56,373 bases of DNA from GCA-2709075 sp964492555 (GTDB taxonomy: Bacteria > Pseudomonadota > Alphaproteobacteria > MPNO01 > UBA2964): NCBI GenBank assembly GCA_964492555.1, contig CAZBKQ010000012.1, positions 1 through 56,373 of the forward strand, written 5' to 3'. How positions within the stretch are numbered: the first letter of the stretch is position 1; the number at the start of each line of letters is the position of its first letter. Positions 1-7,621 of this stretch are shown here, piece after piece. Under the pieces are notes generated by a model, which had not been told where the DNA came from, searched no databases, and saw nothing but the letters and a program-made list of their open reading frames with translations. Position numbers and translations under genes: made by a program.

Positions 1-68
1 GCCGCCAGACCCAGGATATGTCCGTGATGGATGTGCATCAATTTTCGAGGCGAGAGTGCGTTATCCAT
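1..68 (-). CDS. 5' end of a gene running off the left edge
   Basis: An open frame starts at the ATG at 68 and stays open to the window edge, giving about 22 residues. It begins 24 bases after the stop of the glycosyltransferase gene to its right and has the same orientation, so it is probably the next gene of the operon. The N-terminus contains LMHIHHGHILGLA; a second ATG at 38 could be the true start. I do not recognise the product. No convincing ribosome binding site is seen, only a GGAAAGG too far upstream. The call rests on position and an open frame only. Confidence 0.35.
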   Translation of the reverse strand, partial: MDNALSPRKLMHIHHGHILGLA

Positions 69-92
69 TGTGCCGTGGCAATGGCCTTTCCG

Positions 93-1130
93 TCAGACGC
101 CTGACGGGCGCGAACGCGTCCGAAGCCTTTCAACCGCGGTTTCCGGGAGAAGGGCCCGAACGAGCCGGACATATAATTCGCGGTCGAATATGATCGCCGG
201 ATAAGCGCTGATCGCGCGCCGCAGCAAGGCGCGCCGGATTTTGCCGTTTCCGAGACAAGGACCGCCGAGAATAACCAGGGCAAGCAGCGCCTTGCAGCGT
301 GCCGGGGCCGGCAATTCTTCCAGAAAGGCGCCGGCGGCCGCCAATGCCTCTTCCGGATTGTTTTCGCCGGTGCCGCCATACCACAGGCGCGTGACAAGCT
401 GCGCCCGGGCGCTGTCGGGCGCCTCGTTACAGGCCCACCCTTGATTGAGCGCGGCGACGCGGGCGGTTTCCTCAAGCTCATCGGCGCGGCCGCCGGTGGC
501 CATCACCTGGTCGGGATGGGTTCGCAACTCGCAGACCGGCTGCTCGAGATTTTCCAGCCGGTGACCGGCCCTCAGGAACGCCGAGAAAAGCGCGAAGTCC
601 TGAGAGACGCGAAAATCGGAAGGGTAGAGTCCGGCGGCCAGGGCGGCATCGCGCCGAAACATGACGGACGAATGAACGAAGCAATTCTGCAGCGCCATAC
701 GCCAGCGTATGGTTTCGAAATCCACCGGCAGACGTGTTGCGCCGATCTGATTTCCGGCCGCGTCGATTCTGATGGCCTGACCGCCGATCAGGGCGAGTGA
801 CGGATCGCCATCAAGCCGTGCAGCCTGCAATGCAAACCGGTCCGTTAATACGGCGTCGTCGGCGTCCAGCCGCGCGACATATGGCGCGGTACAGGCCTCA
901 AGCCCGACATTCAACGCGCCGGTCTGGCCCAGATTCTTCTCGTTCAGGATCGGCCGGACGCGGGGGTCCTCTAGGGATTGGAGATAATCCCGCGTGCCGT
1001 CGGTCGAGAAATTGTCGACGATGACAAATTCCAGATCCTCGAAATCGCTGTTGAGAACACTATCAACCGCTTGGCGCAGATAATCGCCGCCATTATAGAC
1101 GGACATCAATACGGAAACGCGGGGCGCCAT
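93..1130 (-). CDS. Family 2 glycosyltransferase
   Basis: A 345-residue GT-A-fold transferase that would add one sugar to a lipid-linked glycan at the cytoplasmic face of the membrane. The N-terminal nucleotide-binding strand (VSVLMSVYNGGDYL) is typical of GT2 enzymes, the second motif is IVDNFSTDGT, and the metal-binding DxD-type motif is seen as RLDADD near residue 90. No membrane segment is evident. The gene starts 2 bases after the reductase gene to its right and ends a run of CDP-sugar genes (1133-4398), so it may use the CDP-6-deoxyhexose made there. The donor is inferred from position only. Confidence 0.9.
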   Translation of the reverse strand: MAPRVSVLMSVYNGGDYLRQAVDSVLNSDFEDLEFVIVDNFSTDGTRDYLQSLEDPRVRPILNEKNLGQTGALNVGLEACTAPYVARLDADDAVLTDRFALQAARLDGDPSLALIGGQAIRIDAAGNQIGATRLPVDFETIRWRMALQNCFVHSSVMFRRDAALAAGLYPSDFRVSQDFALFSAFLRAGHRLENLEQPVCELRTHPDQVMATGGRADELEETARVAALNQGWACNEAPDSARAQLVTRLWYGGTGENNPEEALAAAGAFLEELPAPARCKALLALVILGGPCLGNGKIRRALLRRAISAYPAIIFDRELYVRLVRALLPETAVERLRTRSRPSGV

Positions 1131-1132
1131 GG

Positions 1133-2086
1133 TCAGGCGAGCAAATTCTCGGCGAGCGCCCGGCCGAGCGGTCGCGGGGCAAATCCCAAGAGGCGCTTCG
1201 CCTTATCGATAGAGGCGGCGGAAAGCGGCGGCTCTCCCGGACGCATCGGCATTGCGCCGAAATTCAGCAATGCGGGATCGGCGTTCATTTCCTTGCACAG
1301 CGTTTCCAGCAATTCGCGCAAGGATACCGGCACGCCACTGGCGATGTTGAAAACATCAATTGCCGCGCGGTCCATATCATTGGCGAGCGCGAGATATCCG
1401 CGGCACAAATCGGCCACCCCCACAAAATCGCGCCGCTGGGTGCCCGCCGATAAATCCATCTTGCGTCCGGCGGCGAGCGCCTCCACCACCTGGGGCAGCA
1501 GTTTCTTCGGATTGTCCATTTTCCCGAACGGGATATAGACCCGGGCGATCCGGGTCGGGACGCTGAAACGCGCCGCCAATTGCCGCGCCGCCAGCGTTTC
1601 AGAAAGTTTCGAAAGCCCGTATGGCGTGACCGGCAGACAGGGATCGTCCTCCCTGTTGACGTCGGATGCCGCGCCATATTCCTGATCAGTGCCGGAGACG
1701 ATCACCTTCGTGCCGGTTTCGGCGAATATCTCATAAAGGGTCGCCAAGGGTTGCGCCGTGGTGTCGAGCGCGCCGATCCAATCGAAATCCGGGCTGGTGT
1801 AATTGTCGGTATAGCCGACATGATGAATCCATATATCGGGCCGGAAATCGCGCAGGAACGATGCGGCGGCGTCCCCGTCCCGGATGTCGAGCCTCACGAG
1901 CTCGGTATCGGTACCCGCGTGTTCCAACCGTTTCCGCCGGATGGGGTCGTACGCATCCAACTCGCGGGAATGGATAGCCGCGACCTCCGCGCCGCCGCCG
2001 GCAAAGGCGGCGGCCAGATGGCAACCGACAAAGCTGGACGCGCCGGTAACCACGACGCGTCCCGAAAATTTTTGAGTATCGGACAT
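1133..2086 (-). CDS. Extended SDR, likely CDP-4-keto-6-deoxyhexose reductase
   Basis: A 317-residue extended short-chain dehydrogenase/reductase. It has an N-terminal NAD(P)-binding loop (VVVTGASSFVGCHL, the GxxxFxG pattern), a central SGTDQEYG stretch and the catalytic YGLSK (YxxxK) near residue 165. It follows glucose-1-phosphate cytidylyltransferase, CDP-glucose 4,6-dehydratase and an RmlC-like epimerase, so its likely job is the final C4 keto reduction to a CDP-6-deoxyhexose. The family also includes GDP-4-keto-6-deoxymannose reductases, so the nucleotide is inferred from context. The start ATG at 2086 lies 8 bases after the epimerase stop. Confidence 0.8.
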   Translation of the reverse strand: MSDTQKFSGRVVVTGASSFVGCHLAAAFAGGGAEVAAIHSRELDAYDPIRRKRLEHAGTDTELVRLDIRDGDAAASFLRDFRPDIWIHHVGYTDNYTSPDFDWIGALDTTAQPLATLYEIFAETGTKVIVSGTDQEYGAASDVNREDDPCLPVTPYGLSKLSETLAARQLAARFSVPTRIARVYIPFGKMDNPKKLLPQVVEALAAGRKMDLSAGTQRRDFVGVADLCRGYLALANDMDRAAIDVFNIASGVPVSLRELLETLCKEMNADPALLNFGAMPMRPGEPPLSAASIDKAKRLLGFAPRPLGRALAENLLA

Positions 2087-2094
2087 GTCGTCGA

Positions 2095-2544
2095 TCAGCC
2101 GTGCTTCAGCGCCCAGTCATAGGGGATGCTCGGGTCGAACGGGTCCATCCGTTCGATCTCATCCGGGTCATGCGGAATGGTGGCGCAATTGGCGACAATG
2201 GCGGCTTCCGTGCCGATTCCCTTGAAACCGTTCCAGACCATCTTCGGCACGGTGACCAGATTATAGTTTTCCGCGCCGAGATAGATTTCCTGCAATTCGC
2301 CCCTGGTGGGACTGTCGGCGCGGTCGTCATAAAGCACCATCTTGATGCGCCCATGCGGCACCGCGTAATTCAGCACCATCTTCTTGTGGATGTGCCAGCC
2401 CTTGATCGCGCCCGGGAAAACGGTTGAAAAATAAATTTCCCCGAAAGAGTCGAACACCGGCGAGTCATTCCGCAACATATGCATGACCTTGCCGCGTTCA
2501 TCGGCGAATTGCCGCAGGGGGGTGATGACGACCCCGTCAATCAT
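2095..2544 (-). CDS. RmlC-like cupin sugar epimerase
   Basis: A 149-residue single-domain cupin resembling dTDP-4-dehydrorhamnose 3,5-epimerases but shorter than the usual 180 or so residues. The core GWHIHKKMVLNYAVPHG carries the conserved histidines, and KMVWNGFKGIG matches the strand that caps the pocket. Enzymes of this class epimerise C3 and/or C5 of a nucleotide-bound 4-keto-6-deoxyhexose. The gene overlaps the end of the CDP-glucose 4,6-dehydratase gene by 8 bases, so the substrate is probably CDP-4-keto-6-deoxyglucose and the product a 6-deoxyhexose such as the gulose or altrose type. Which carbon is inverted cannot be read from sequence. Confidence 0.8.
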   Translation of the reverse strand: MIDGVVITPLRQFADERGKVMHMLRNDSPVFDSFGEIYFSTVFPGAIKGWHIHKKMVLNYAVPHGRIKMVLYDDRADSPTRGELQEIYLGAENYNLVTVPKMVWNGFKGIGTEAAIVANCATIPHDPDEIERMDPFDPSIPYDWALKHG

Positions 2545-3628
2545 TTTCGTTCTCCATATAGCTTTCTATCTGGGTCCCGGTGACCGCTACGGGGTCAGCA
2601 CCCTCTATGACCTGCTTGTACCACGCAACGGTCTCTGCGTTCATGGCATCGAAATCCCATTGCGGCCGCCATCCAAGGCCGTTCCGCGCCTTCGTGCTGT
2701 CGAGGAACAAGAGCGGCGCTTCCGGCGGGGCGTCCGGGTCGGGACGCTCGATGATCTCACCGCCGCCCCAGCAATCCCGGACTCGTTCCGCCAGATCGCG
2801 CACCGGTCGCATATCGTCACGTTCGGGGCCGAAATTCCACGCGCCCGAAACCGAGGCCGGATTCTCCAGCAGCATCGCGGCAAGCCGCAGATAACCGCTC
2901 AGCGGCTCCAGCACATGCTGCCAGGGGCGAATGGCAGTCGGATTGCGGAGTGTGATTGGCGAACCGTCGCGCAGCGCGCGGATACAATCCGGGACGATCC
3001 GGTTTTCCGCCCAGTCGCCGCCACCGATGACATTTCCCGCGCGTACCGACACCGCGCCGAAATCGTCCCGCCGCGCGAAATAAGACCGGTCATAGGCTTC
3101 GAACACCATTTCGGCGGCGGCCTTCGAGGCGCTGTAGGGGTCTTCTCCGCCCAGCGGGTCGCTCTCTTCACAGCCATCCATGGCGCCGCCGTCGCGATAG
3201 ACCTTGTCGGAGGTGACGTAGATCAGCGCGCGGACACCTGTTGTGGCGCGCAGCGCCTCCAGCAAATTGACCGATCCGGCGACATTGGTATCGAAGGTGG
3301 TCTTGGGTTCGGCATAGCCGGTCAGTACCAGCGACTGCGCGGCCATGTGGATGACCGCGTCGGGTCTGGTTTCGGCGATTGCCGTTTGCACCGCATCGAA
3401 ATCGCGCAGATCGCCGTCCCGGTGATCGATCCGCTCGACAAGACGCAGCCGGTTGAAAAGCGGGTCGGGCCCTTCCGGCGGCAGGGCGAAGCCAATGACA
3501 TCTGCCCCCAGCGCCATCAGCCATTCCGCGGTCCAGCCGCCCTTGAATCCGGTATCACCGGTGATCAGGATGCGCGCGCCCGATAGCGCGCCCAATTGTT
3601 CGCCGGTTACCCGTTCCATGCCATCCAC
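2537..3628 (-). CDS. rfbG: CDP-glucose 4,6-dehydratase
   Basis: A 363-residue SDR that converts CDP-glucose to CDP-4-keto-6-deoxyglucose. Diagnostic features are the Rossmann loop ILITGDTGFKGGW, the active-site TSDKVYRD, and SASKAAAE, which supplies the catalytic tyrosine and lysine. Length and the GFKG signature match RfbG/DdhB. It overlaps the cytidylyltransferase gene by 22 bases; ATGs at 3628 and 3619 are both possible starts. No dehydrase/reductase pair for 3-deoxygenation (DdhC/DdhD type) accompanies it, so the end product is more likely a 6-deoxy than a 3,6-dideoxy sugar. Confidence 0.92.
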   Translation of the reverse strand: MDGMERVTGEQLGALSGARILITGDTGFKGGWTAEWLMALGADVIGFALPPEGPDPLFNRLRLVERIDHRDGDLRDFDAVQTAIAETRPDAVIHMAAQSLVLTGYAEPKTTFDTNVAGSVNLLEALRATTGVRALIYVTSDKVYRDGGAMDGCEESDPLGGEDPYSASKAAAEMVFEAYDRSYFARRDDFGAVSVRAGNVIGGGDWAENRIVPDCIRALRDGSPITLRNPTAIRPWQHVLEPLSGYLRLAAMLLENPASVSGAWNFGPERDDMRPVRDLAERVRDCWGGGEIIERPDPDAPPEAPLLFLDSTKARNGLGWRPQWDFDAMNAETVAWYKQVIEGADPVAVTGTQIESYMENEND

Positions 3629-4398
3629 GGCGCTGTTCCGGTTTCATAAAGTTCGGTCAGCAACTCGAAATCCCGCCTTGTGTCCATGCACTGCCAGAAC
3701 CCGTCATGGCGATAGACATTCATGCCGCCTTCGCGGGCGATGCGCTGCATCGGTGCGCGTTCCAGCATCTCGTCGGCGCGGTCCGGATCCAGGAAATCGA
3801 AGACTTTACGGTGGCAGACGAAAAACCCGCCTGAAATCAGTCCGCCCGCCGCCTGCGGCTTTTCATTGAATTCGGTGACGCGCCCGTCCGGATCATGTCC
3901 CAGCTCGCCAAACCGTCCGGGCGGGCGAACGCCGCTGACGGTCATCAGCCCGCCCTTTTCCCGGTGAAACGCGATCAGCGCGTTCAGATCGATATCGCCG
4001 ACCCCGTCGCCATAGGTCAGCAGAAACTCCTCGTCATCGCCGATATATTTCTCCACCCGTTTCAGCCGCGACCCGGTCAGCGTATCGAGCCCGGTCTGGG
4101 CAAGGGTCACGCGCCAGTCGGCCTCGTCTCCGCCATCGTGCAGCTCGACCGCCGGTTTCGTCCCCAGTGTCACGGTGAAATCCGCCATACGGGTGCGGTA
4201 ATTCAGGAAAAAATCTGCAATGTCCTGACCCTTATACCCCAGGCACAGAATAAATTCCTTATATCCGAAATGGGCGTAATATTTCATGATGTGCCACAGA
4301 ATGGGGTGGGGTCCCACGGGAATCATCGGCTTGGGTATTTCTTCTGTTACCTCCCGAATGCGGGTTCCCATTCCTCCGCACAATATGACAACCTTCAC
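3607..4398 (-). CDS. rfbF: Glucose-1-phosphate cytidylyltransferase
   Basis: A 263-residue nucleotidyltransferase that joins CTP and glucose-1-phosphate to give CDP-glucose, the first step of the CDP-sugar branch. The N-terminal pyrophosphorylase signature reads LCGGMGTRIREVTEE followed by IPKPMIPVG, and the metal-binding aspartate lies in LLTYGDGVGDI near residue 130. Length matches RfbF (about 257). The start is a GTG at 4398 preceded by an AGAGAGG ribosome binding site at a good distance, one of the clearer ones in this operon. The next three genes complete the pathway. Confidence 0.93.
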   Translation of the reverse strand: MKVVILCGGMGTRIREVTEEIPKPMIPVGPHPILWHIMKYYAHFGYKEFILCLGYKGQDIADFFLNYRTRMADFTVTLGTKPAVELHDGGDEADWRVTLAQTGLDTLTGSRLKRVEKYIGDDEEFLLTYGDGVGDIDLNALIAFHREKGGLMTVSGVRPPGRFGELGHDPDGRVTEFNEKPQAAGGLISGGFFVCHRKVFDFLDPDRADEMLERAPMQRIAREGGMNVYRHDGFWQCMDTRRDFELLTELYETGTAPWMAWNG

Positions 4399-4413
4399 GG
4401 TAAACCTCTCTCG

Positions 4414-6243
4414 TTAGGGCGTTTCGGCCAGCAGCGCCGACCAGCGTTTCAGATCGGACGATTCCAGAAAAGACGGCGGTGCCGTCACCGGCGGCAAATC
4501 TTGCGCGGCGGCGCTCAGCTCCGTACCCGACCCGATCAGCCGCACGGCGTCGATCCCGAGTGCCGGGCTGAGATTGAGGTCGTCATCCGGTGCGCACACG
4601 CATACCGGCAGACCGGCGGCCATCGCGTCGAACACGGCCGCCGTGGAATTGGCGGCGAAAACCAGCCGCGCGCCGTCCCATAAATCCTCCAGATTCTCCG
4701 TCGATATCGTCACGTCGATGGCGAAGTCGCGCGCCGCGATAAAATTCTCAACCGGCAGGAAGGGATGCGGTTTGACGATAATGCGTTCGATCCCCGCTTC
4801 TGAAAATTGCTCCGATGCGGTCGCCGCGATGTCGAGCATGACTTGCGTTTCGTCCGGCAGATATCCGGCGATCAGCAACAGCGCGTCGCCCTGCCGTTCC
4901 ACCGCTGTACCGCTGCCGGCATTCTTGAACCGCAAGGATTCAACCGGCGTGATTCTATTTTCCGGCCAGCCGCCCTCGCGTAACCGCGCGATAGCGGTTT
5001 TTGATCCGACGGCAAGCCTGTCGGGAAACGGCTTTGCCGCCGGGCCGTCATGCTCGAATGCGGCTTTATCCTCGAACAATCTTAAATTCAGCGGTTTGAT
5101 CGCTTCATGTTGATGGGCCAGGATTTTTTTCGTGCCCGCCTTGCGCCAGCTATCGACCAGCGCGGATTCCCAATTCTGGTTCTCGAAAACATAGAGGCCG
5201 GTTTGAGGCGCGGTCTTGCGGGCCAGCGCATCGAACAGGGCGATGTACCAGGCGGCCTCCGCCGCGACGATGCCGCGAAGGGACGTCTTCCAGTCTTCTT
5301 TCAGAACCGGGCCGAGAGCGAGATCCGACCCTTCGATCCGGGCCGTACCGCAAGATCGCATCAATCCGATGGAACGCAGGCAAAGTATCAGAAAGAGCCA
5401 GAGTGCGCGGAGCATGACTGTGGGCGAAAACACTTCCTCGGCCAGCATAAATTTCTGGTTCCCGCCGGCCTTGTTGCAGGCGTTCCGATGGGTACGGGCC
5501 TCCCGGAAGCTGACAGCGTCGGAGGGGGCATAGAACCAGATCCACATCAGGTTTCTGCCCCCGGCTTCGAGCAGCTGGTGCAACTCCTGCCAATAGGCGG
5601 AGCGGAATGCGCCCACTCGCAGCTTTTCCATATCGCAATTCGGAAAATAGGTCGCAATCGCGATCTCCGGCGTCCCCGATATTTCGTTGACCCCCCCGCG
5701 CGCGGGCACGGCGCGTTGCCACCAGCGCGAGATCAGCCAGATCAGCCCGCGCAAGGGGTGCGGCAGAAAACGCAGACGGTTTCCCGTGGTTTCCGCCGGC
5801 CCGTTGCCGCCGCGGGCGCCGGTAAAGCCGATACCCGTCTTCGCGCACCAGTCCGCGATCACTTGCCGGGCGGCCTTGTCGTTGATGCGGCAATCGATGG
5901 CGGAGATATTTTCCGCCGCACACAGTTTTTCCAGCGCGCGCAACTTCATCACCCGGTAGATCGTCCGGGATTTCATCGGTGATTTTTCCGCCATCAATGT
6001 CATCCACCAGACGGATGGTCCGATGGGCAGGCGGAGCCTTTCCCGGATATCCGCCGTCCCGGTCTCGCCGATCCAGCGCAGATATTCACCCCGCAAGGCC
6101 CGCCAGTCCTCAGCCACCAGGCGCGGCAGGGATCGTTCGGATTCGCCTTGTTCGAAACGGTCCCAGCGGACGATGCGGGTCCCGGCGCCGGTATCCTGGC
6201 GTTCCGTCCCGGAGATCAGCCGGATGGTGCCGCCATCGGTCAT
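4414..6243 (-). CDS. Large GT-B-like surface polysaccharide protein
   Basis: A 609-residue soluble-looking protein I cannot assign to a named enzyme. The C-terminal 200 residues look like the donor half of a GT-B transferase: IIVKPHPFLPVENF near residue 500, then AANSTAAVFDAMAAGLPVCV near 550. The KPHP motif recurs in capsule-type glycosyltransferases. The N-terminal part (WWMTLMAEKSPMKS) recalls, from memory only, a surface-carbohydrate protein family of Leptospira and other bacteria. The gene overlaps the HAD phosphatase gene (ATGA) and follows KdsB, so a CMP-ulosonic acid is a possible donor. Function is inferred. Confidence 0.6.
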   Translation of the reverse strand: MTDGGTIRLISGTERQDTGAGTRIVRWDRFEQGESERSLPRLVAEDWRALRGEYLRWIGETGTADIRERLRLPIGPSVWWMTLMAEKSPMKSRTIYRVMKLRALEKLCAAENISAIDCRINDKAARQVIADWCAKTGIGFTGARGGNGPAETTGNRLRFLPHPLRGLIWLISRWWQRAVPARGGVNEISGTPEIAIATYFPNCDMEKLRVGAFRSAYWQELHQLLEAGGRNLMWIWFYAPSDAVSFREARTHRNACNKAGGNQKFMLAEEVFSPTVMLRALWLFLILCLRSIGLMRSCGTARIEGSDLALGPVLKEDWKTSLRGIVAAEAAWYIALFDALARKTAPQTGLYVFENQNWESALVDSWRKAGTKKILAHQHEAIKPLNLRLFEDKAAFEHDGPAAKPFPDRLAVGSKTAIARLREGGWPENRITPVESLRFKNAGSGTAVERQGDALLLIAGYLPDETQVMLDIAATASEQFSEAGIERIIVKPHPFLPVENFIAARDFAIDVTISTENLEDLWDGARLVFAANSTAAVFDAMAAGLPVCVCAPDDDLNLSPALGIDAVRLIGSGTELSAAAQDLPPVTAPPSFLESSDLKRWSALLAETP

Positions 6244-6923
6244 ACGGGCTCAATATCCGCGATGCGGTCGAGCGTGTCGATCTGCGCAAGCCCATTGTGA
6301 CGGCAATAGTCTGGACCGTCTTCCCATTCGGAGACACCGGATACAAAAAGGAAATCGAGCCCGTCCGCTTCGGCCGCGTCGAGGTCGGATTTCGCGTCGC
6401 CGATAAACAGCGCCGGCATGCCGTTGGTGATTGCCGCGATCCGGCCAAGGTTTTCCGACTTGGTCGCCGGGCTGCCGAAGATCGCGGTGAATCTCTGCGC
6501 CATGCCGCGTGCCGTCATGACCTCGCGCAATTCTTCCTCATCCCCACCGCTATTGATGAAGCAGGGTATCCCGGCCGCAGCCAACCGGTTCAGCAGCGCG
6601 CTTACCCCCGGCAGTGTTGCGCAATTCAACAAACCCTCACGGACCAGGGCGGCATAGCGGTTGATCGCCGCTTCGATCTCCTTTTCGCAATTGTCGCGTG
6701 GATACATTTCGGTGAAGTAATGCCGGTATTTGACATAGCGGGAGACCCCGCCGGTTGCCCGGTGATAGGCGACGAACGCGGCGATGTGTTCGGCGGGCTC
6801 ATCCCCCAGCGCGCTGCCCATCATTTCGGATTTCAATTCGTTGGAATCCAGCAGCACCCCATCGCAATCGAAGACGACGCGGGCGTAATCCTCAATCTTC
6901 CGCGGCAAGCGCTGCTTCGACAC
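6240..6923 (-). CDS. HAD-family phosphatase
   Basis: A HAD-superfamily hydrolase of about 227 residues. Motif I is VVFDCDGVLLDSN, with the nucleophile and acid/base aspartates, and motif IV is FIGDAKSDLDAAEADG. A helical cap lies between them (residues about 35-95). It overlaps the kdsB gene. I prefer the GTG at 6923 because a GGAGG lies 9 bases before it; the ATG at 6932 overlaps that site. Next to KdsB and an aldolase-like gene it may remove a phosphate from an ulosonic-acid intermediate, as KdsC does for Kdo-8-phosphate, although it is built like the larger capped HAD enzymes rather than KdsC. Confidence 0.85.
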   Translation of the reverse strand: MSKQRLPRKIEDYARVVFDCDGVLLDSNELKSEMMGSALGDEPAEHIAAFVAYHRATGGVSRYVKYRHYFTEMYPRDNCEKEIEAAINRYAALVREGLLNCATLPGVSALLNRLAAAGIPCFINSGGDEEELREVMTARGMAQRFTAIFGSPATKSENLGRIAAITNGMPALFIGDAKSDLDAAEADGLDFLFVSGVSEWEDGPDYCRHNGLAQIDTLDRIADIEPV

Positions 6924-7620
6924 GGGCCACATCCTCCGGCACATCCACGGCGATCGAGGCGCCGGAGACCTCGATCATCCGAACTTCGAACCCCAGCTCC
7001 AGAAAGCGCAGGATTTCGATGTCCTCAATTTCCTCAAGCGGTGTCTTGGTCTTGCGTGACGCGAACGCGTCCAGCGCGGCCGGCGGAAAGGCGTATATAC
7101 AGACCTGCTTCATCGCGCCCCGAAAGCCATGCGATTTATCCGTCGGGATCGGCGCACGGCTCATATACATCAGTCGCCCATCGGGCCGTGCCGCCACTTT
7201 GGGCACGGTGGTGCTGCGGAAATCCTCTTCCGTCTCGATCGGGCACATGGCGTTGATAATCTCGCCCGGCGCATTCTCCGCCGCTTCGATCACGCGGGTG
7301 ATATCACCGGGGCGCAACATCGGCTCATCGCCCTGTACATTGATATAGATATCGGCAGTAATTTCCCGCGCCGCGGCCTGTATCCGGTCAGTGCCGGTTA
7401 GGCAATCATCCGGCGTCATCACGACCTGAATCCCCTCCGCCCGGCAGGCATCCGCGATGCGGTCGTCATCGGTCGCGACATAAATCTTTTCCGGCGGCAA
7501 CGCCCCGCAACAGCGGTCCCACACCCGGGCGATCATCGGACGACCCAGAAGCGGCGTCAGCGGCTTGCCTTCGAAGCGGCTGGATCTGAACCGGGCCGGA
7601 ATGATGATGACGGGATCCAT
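6892..7620 (-). CDS. kdsB: 3-deoxy-ulosonate cytidylyltransferase (KdsB type)
   Basis: A 242-residue CMP-sugar synthetase. IIIPARFRSSRFEGKPL near the N-terminus, TGTDRIQAA and NVQGDEPML are the canonical KdsB motifs, and the length matches. The enzyme activates Kdo or a related 3-deoxy-octulosonate with CTP. Lying inside a surface glycan operon between an aldolase-like gene and a HAD phosphatase, it may be a second KdsB serving a special sugar rather than the lipid A core copy. The ATG at 7620 starts 1 base before the neighbouring stop codon. The exact substrate is not determined by sequence. Confidence 0.88.
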   Translation of the reverse strand: MDPVIIIPARFRSSRFEGKPLTPLLGRPMIARVWDRCCGALPPEKIYVATDDDRIADACRAEGIQVVMTPDDCLTGTDRIQAAAREITADIYINVQGDEPMLRPGDITRVIEAAENAPGEIINAMCPIETEEDFRSTTVPKVAARPDGRLMYMSRAPIPTDKSHGFRGAMKQVCIYAFPPAALDAFASRKTKTPLEEIEDIEILRFLELGFEVRMIEVSGASIAVDVPEDVARVEAALAAED

Positions 7621-7621
7621 G

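Noticed and set aside
2483..3586. Long plus-strand open frame (367 codons)
   Set aside because: It is antisense to CDP-glucose 4,6-dehydratase and the RmlC-like gene, both with clear family motifs; its translation has no recognisable domain. Similar antisense frames across the window come from the high GC content.
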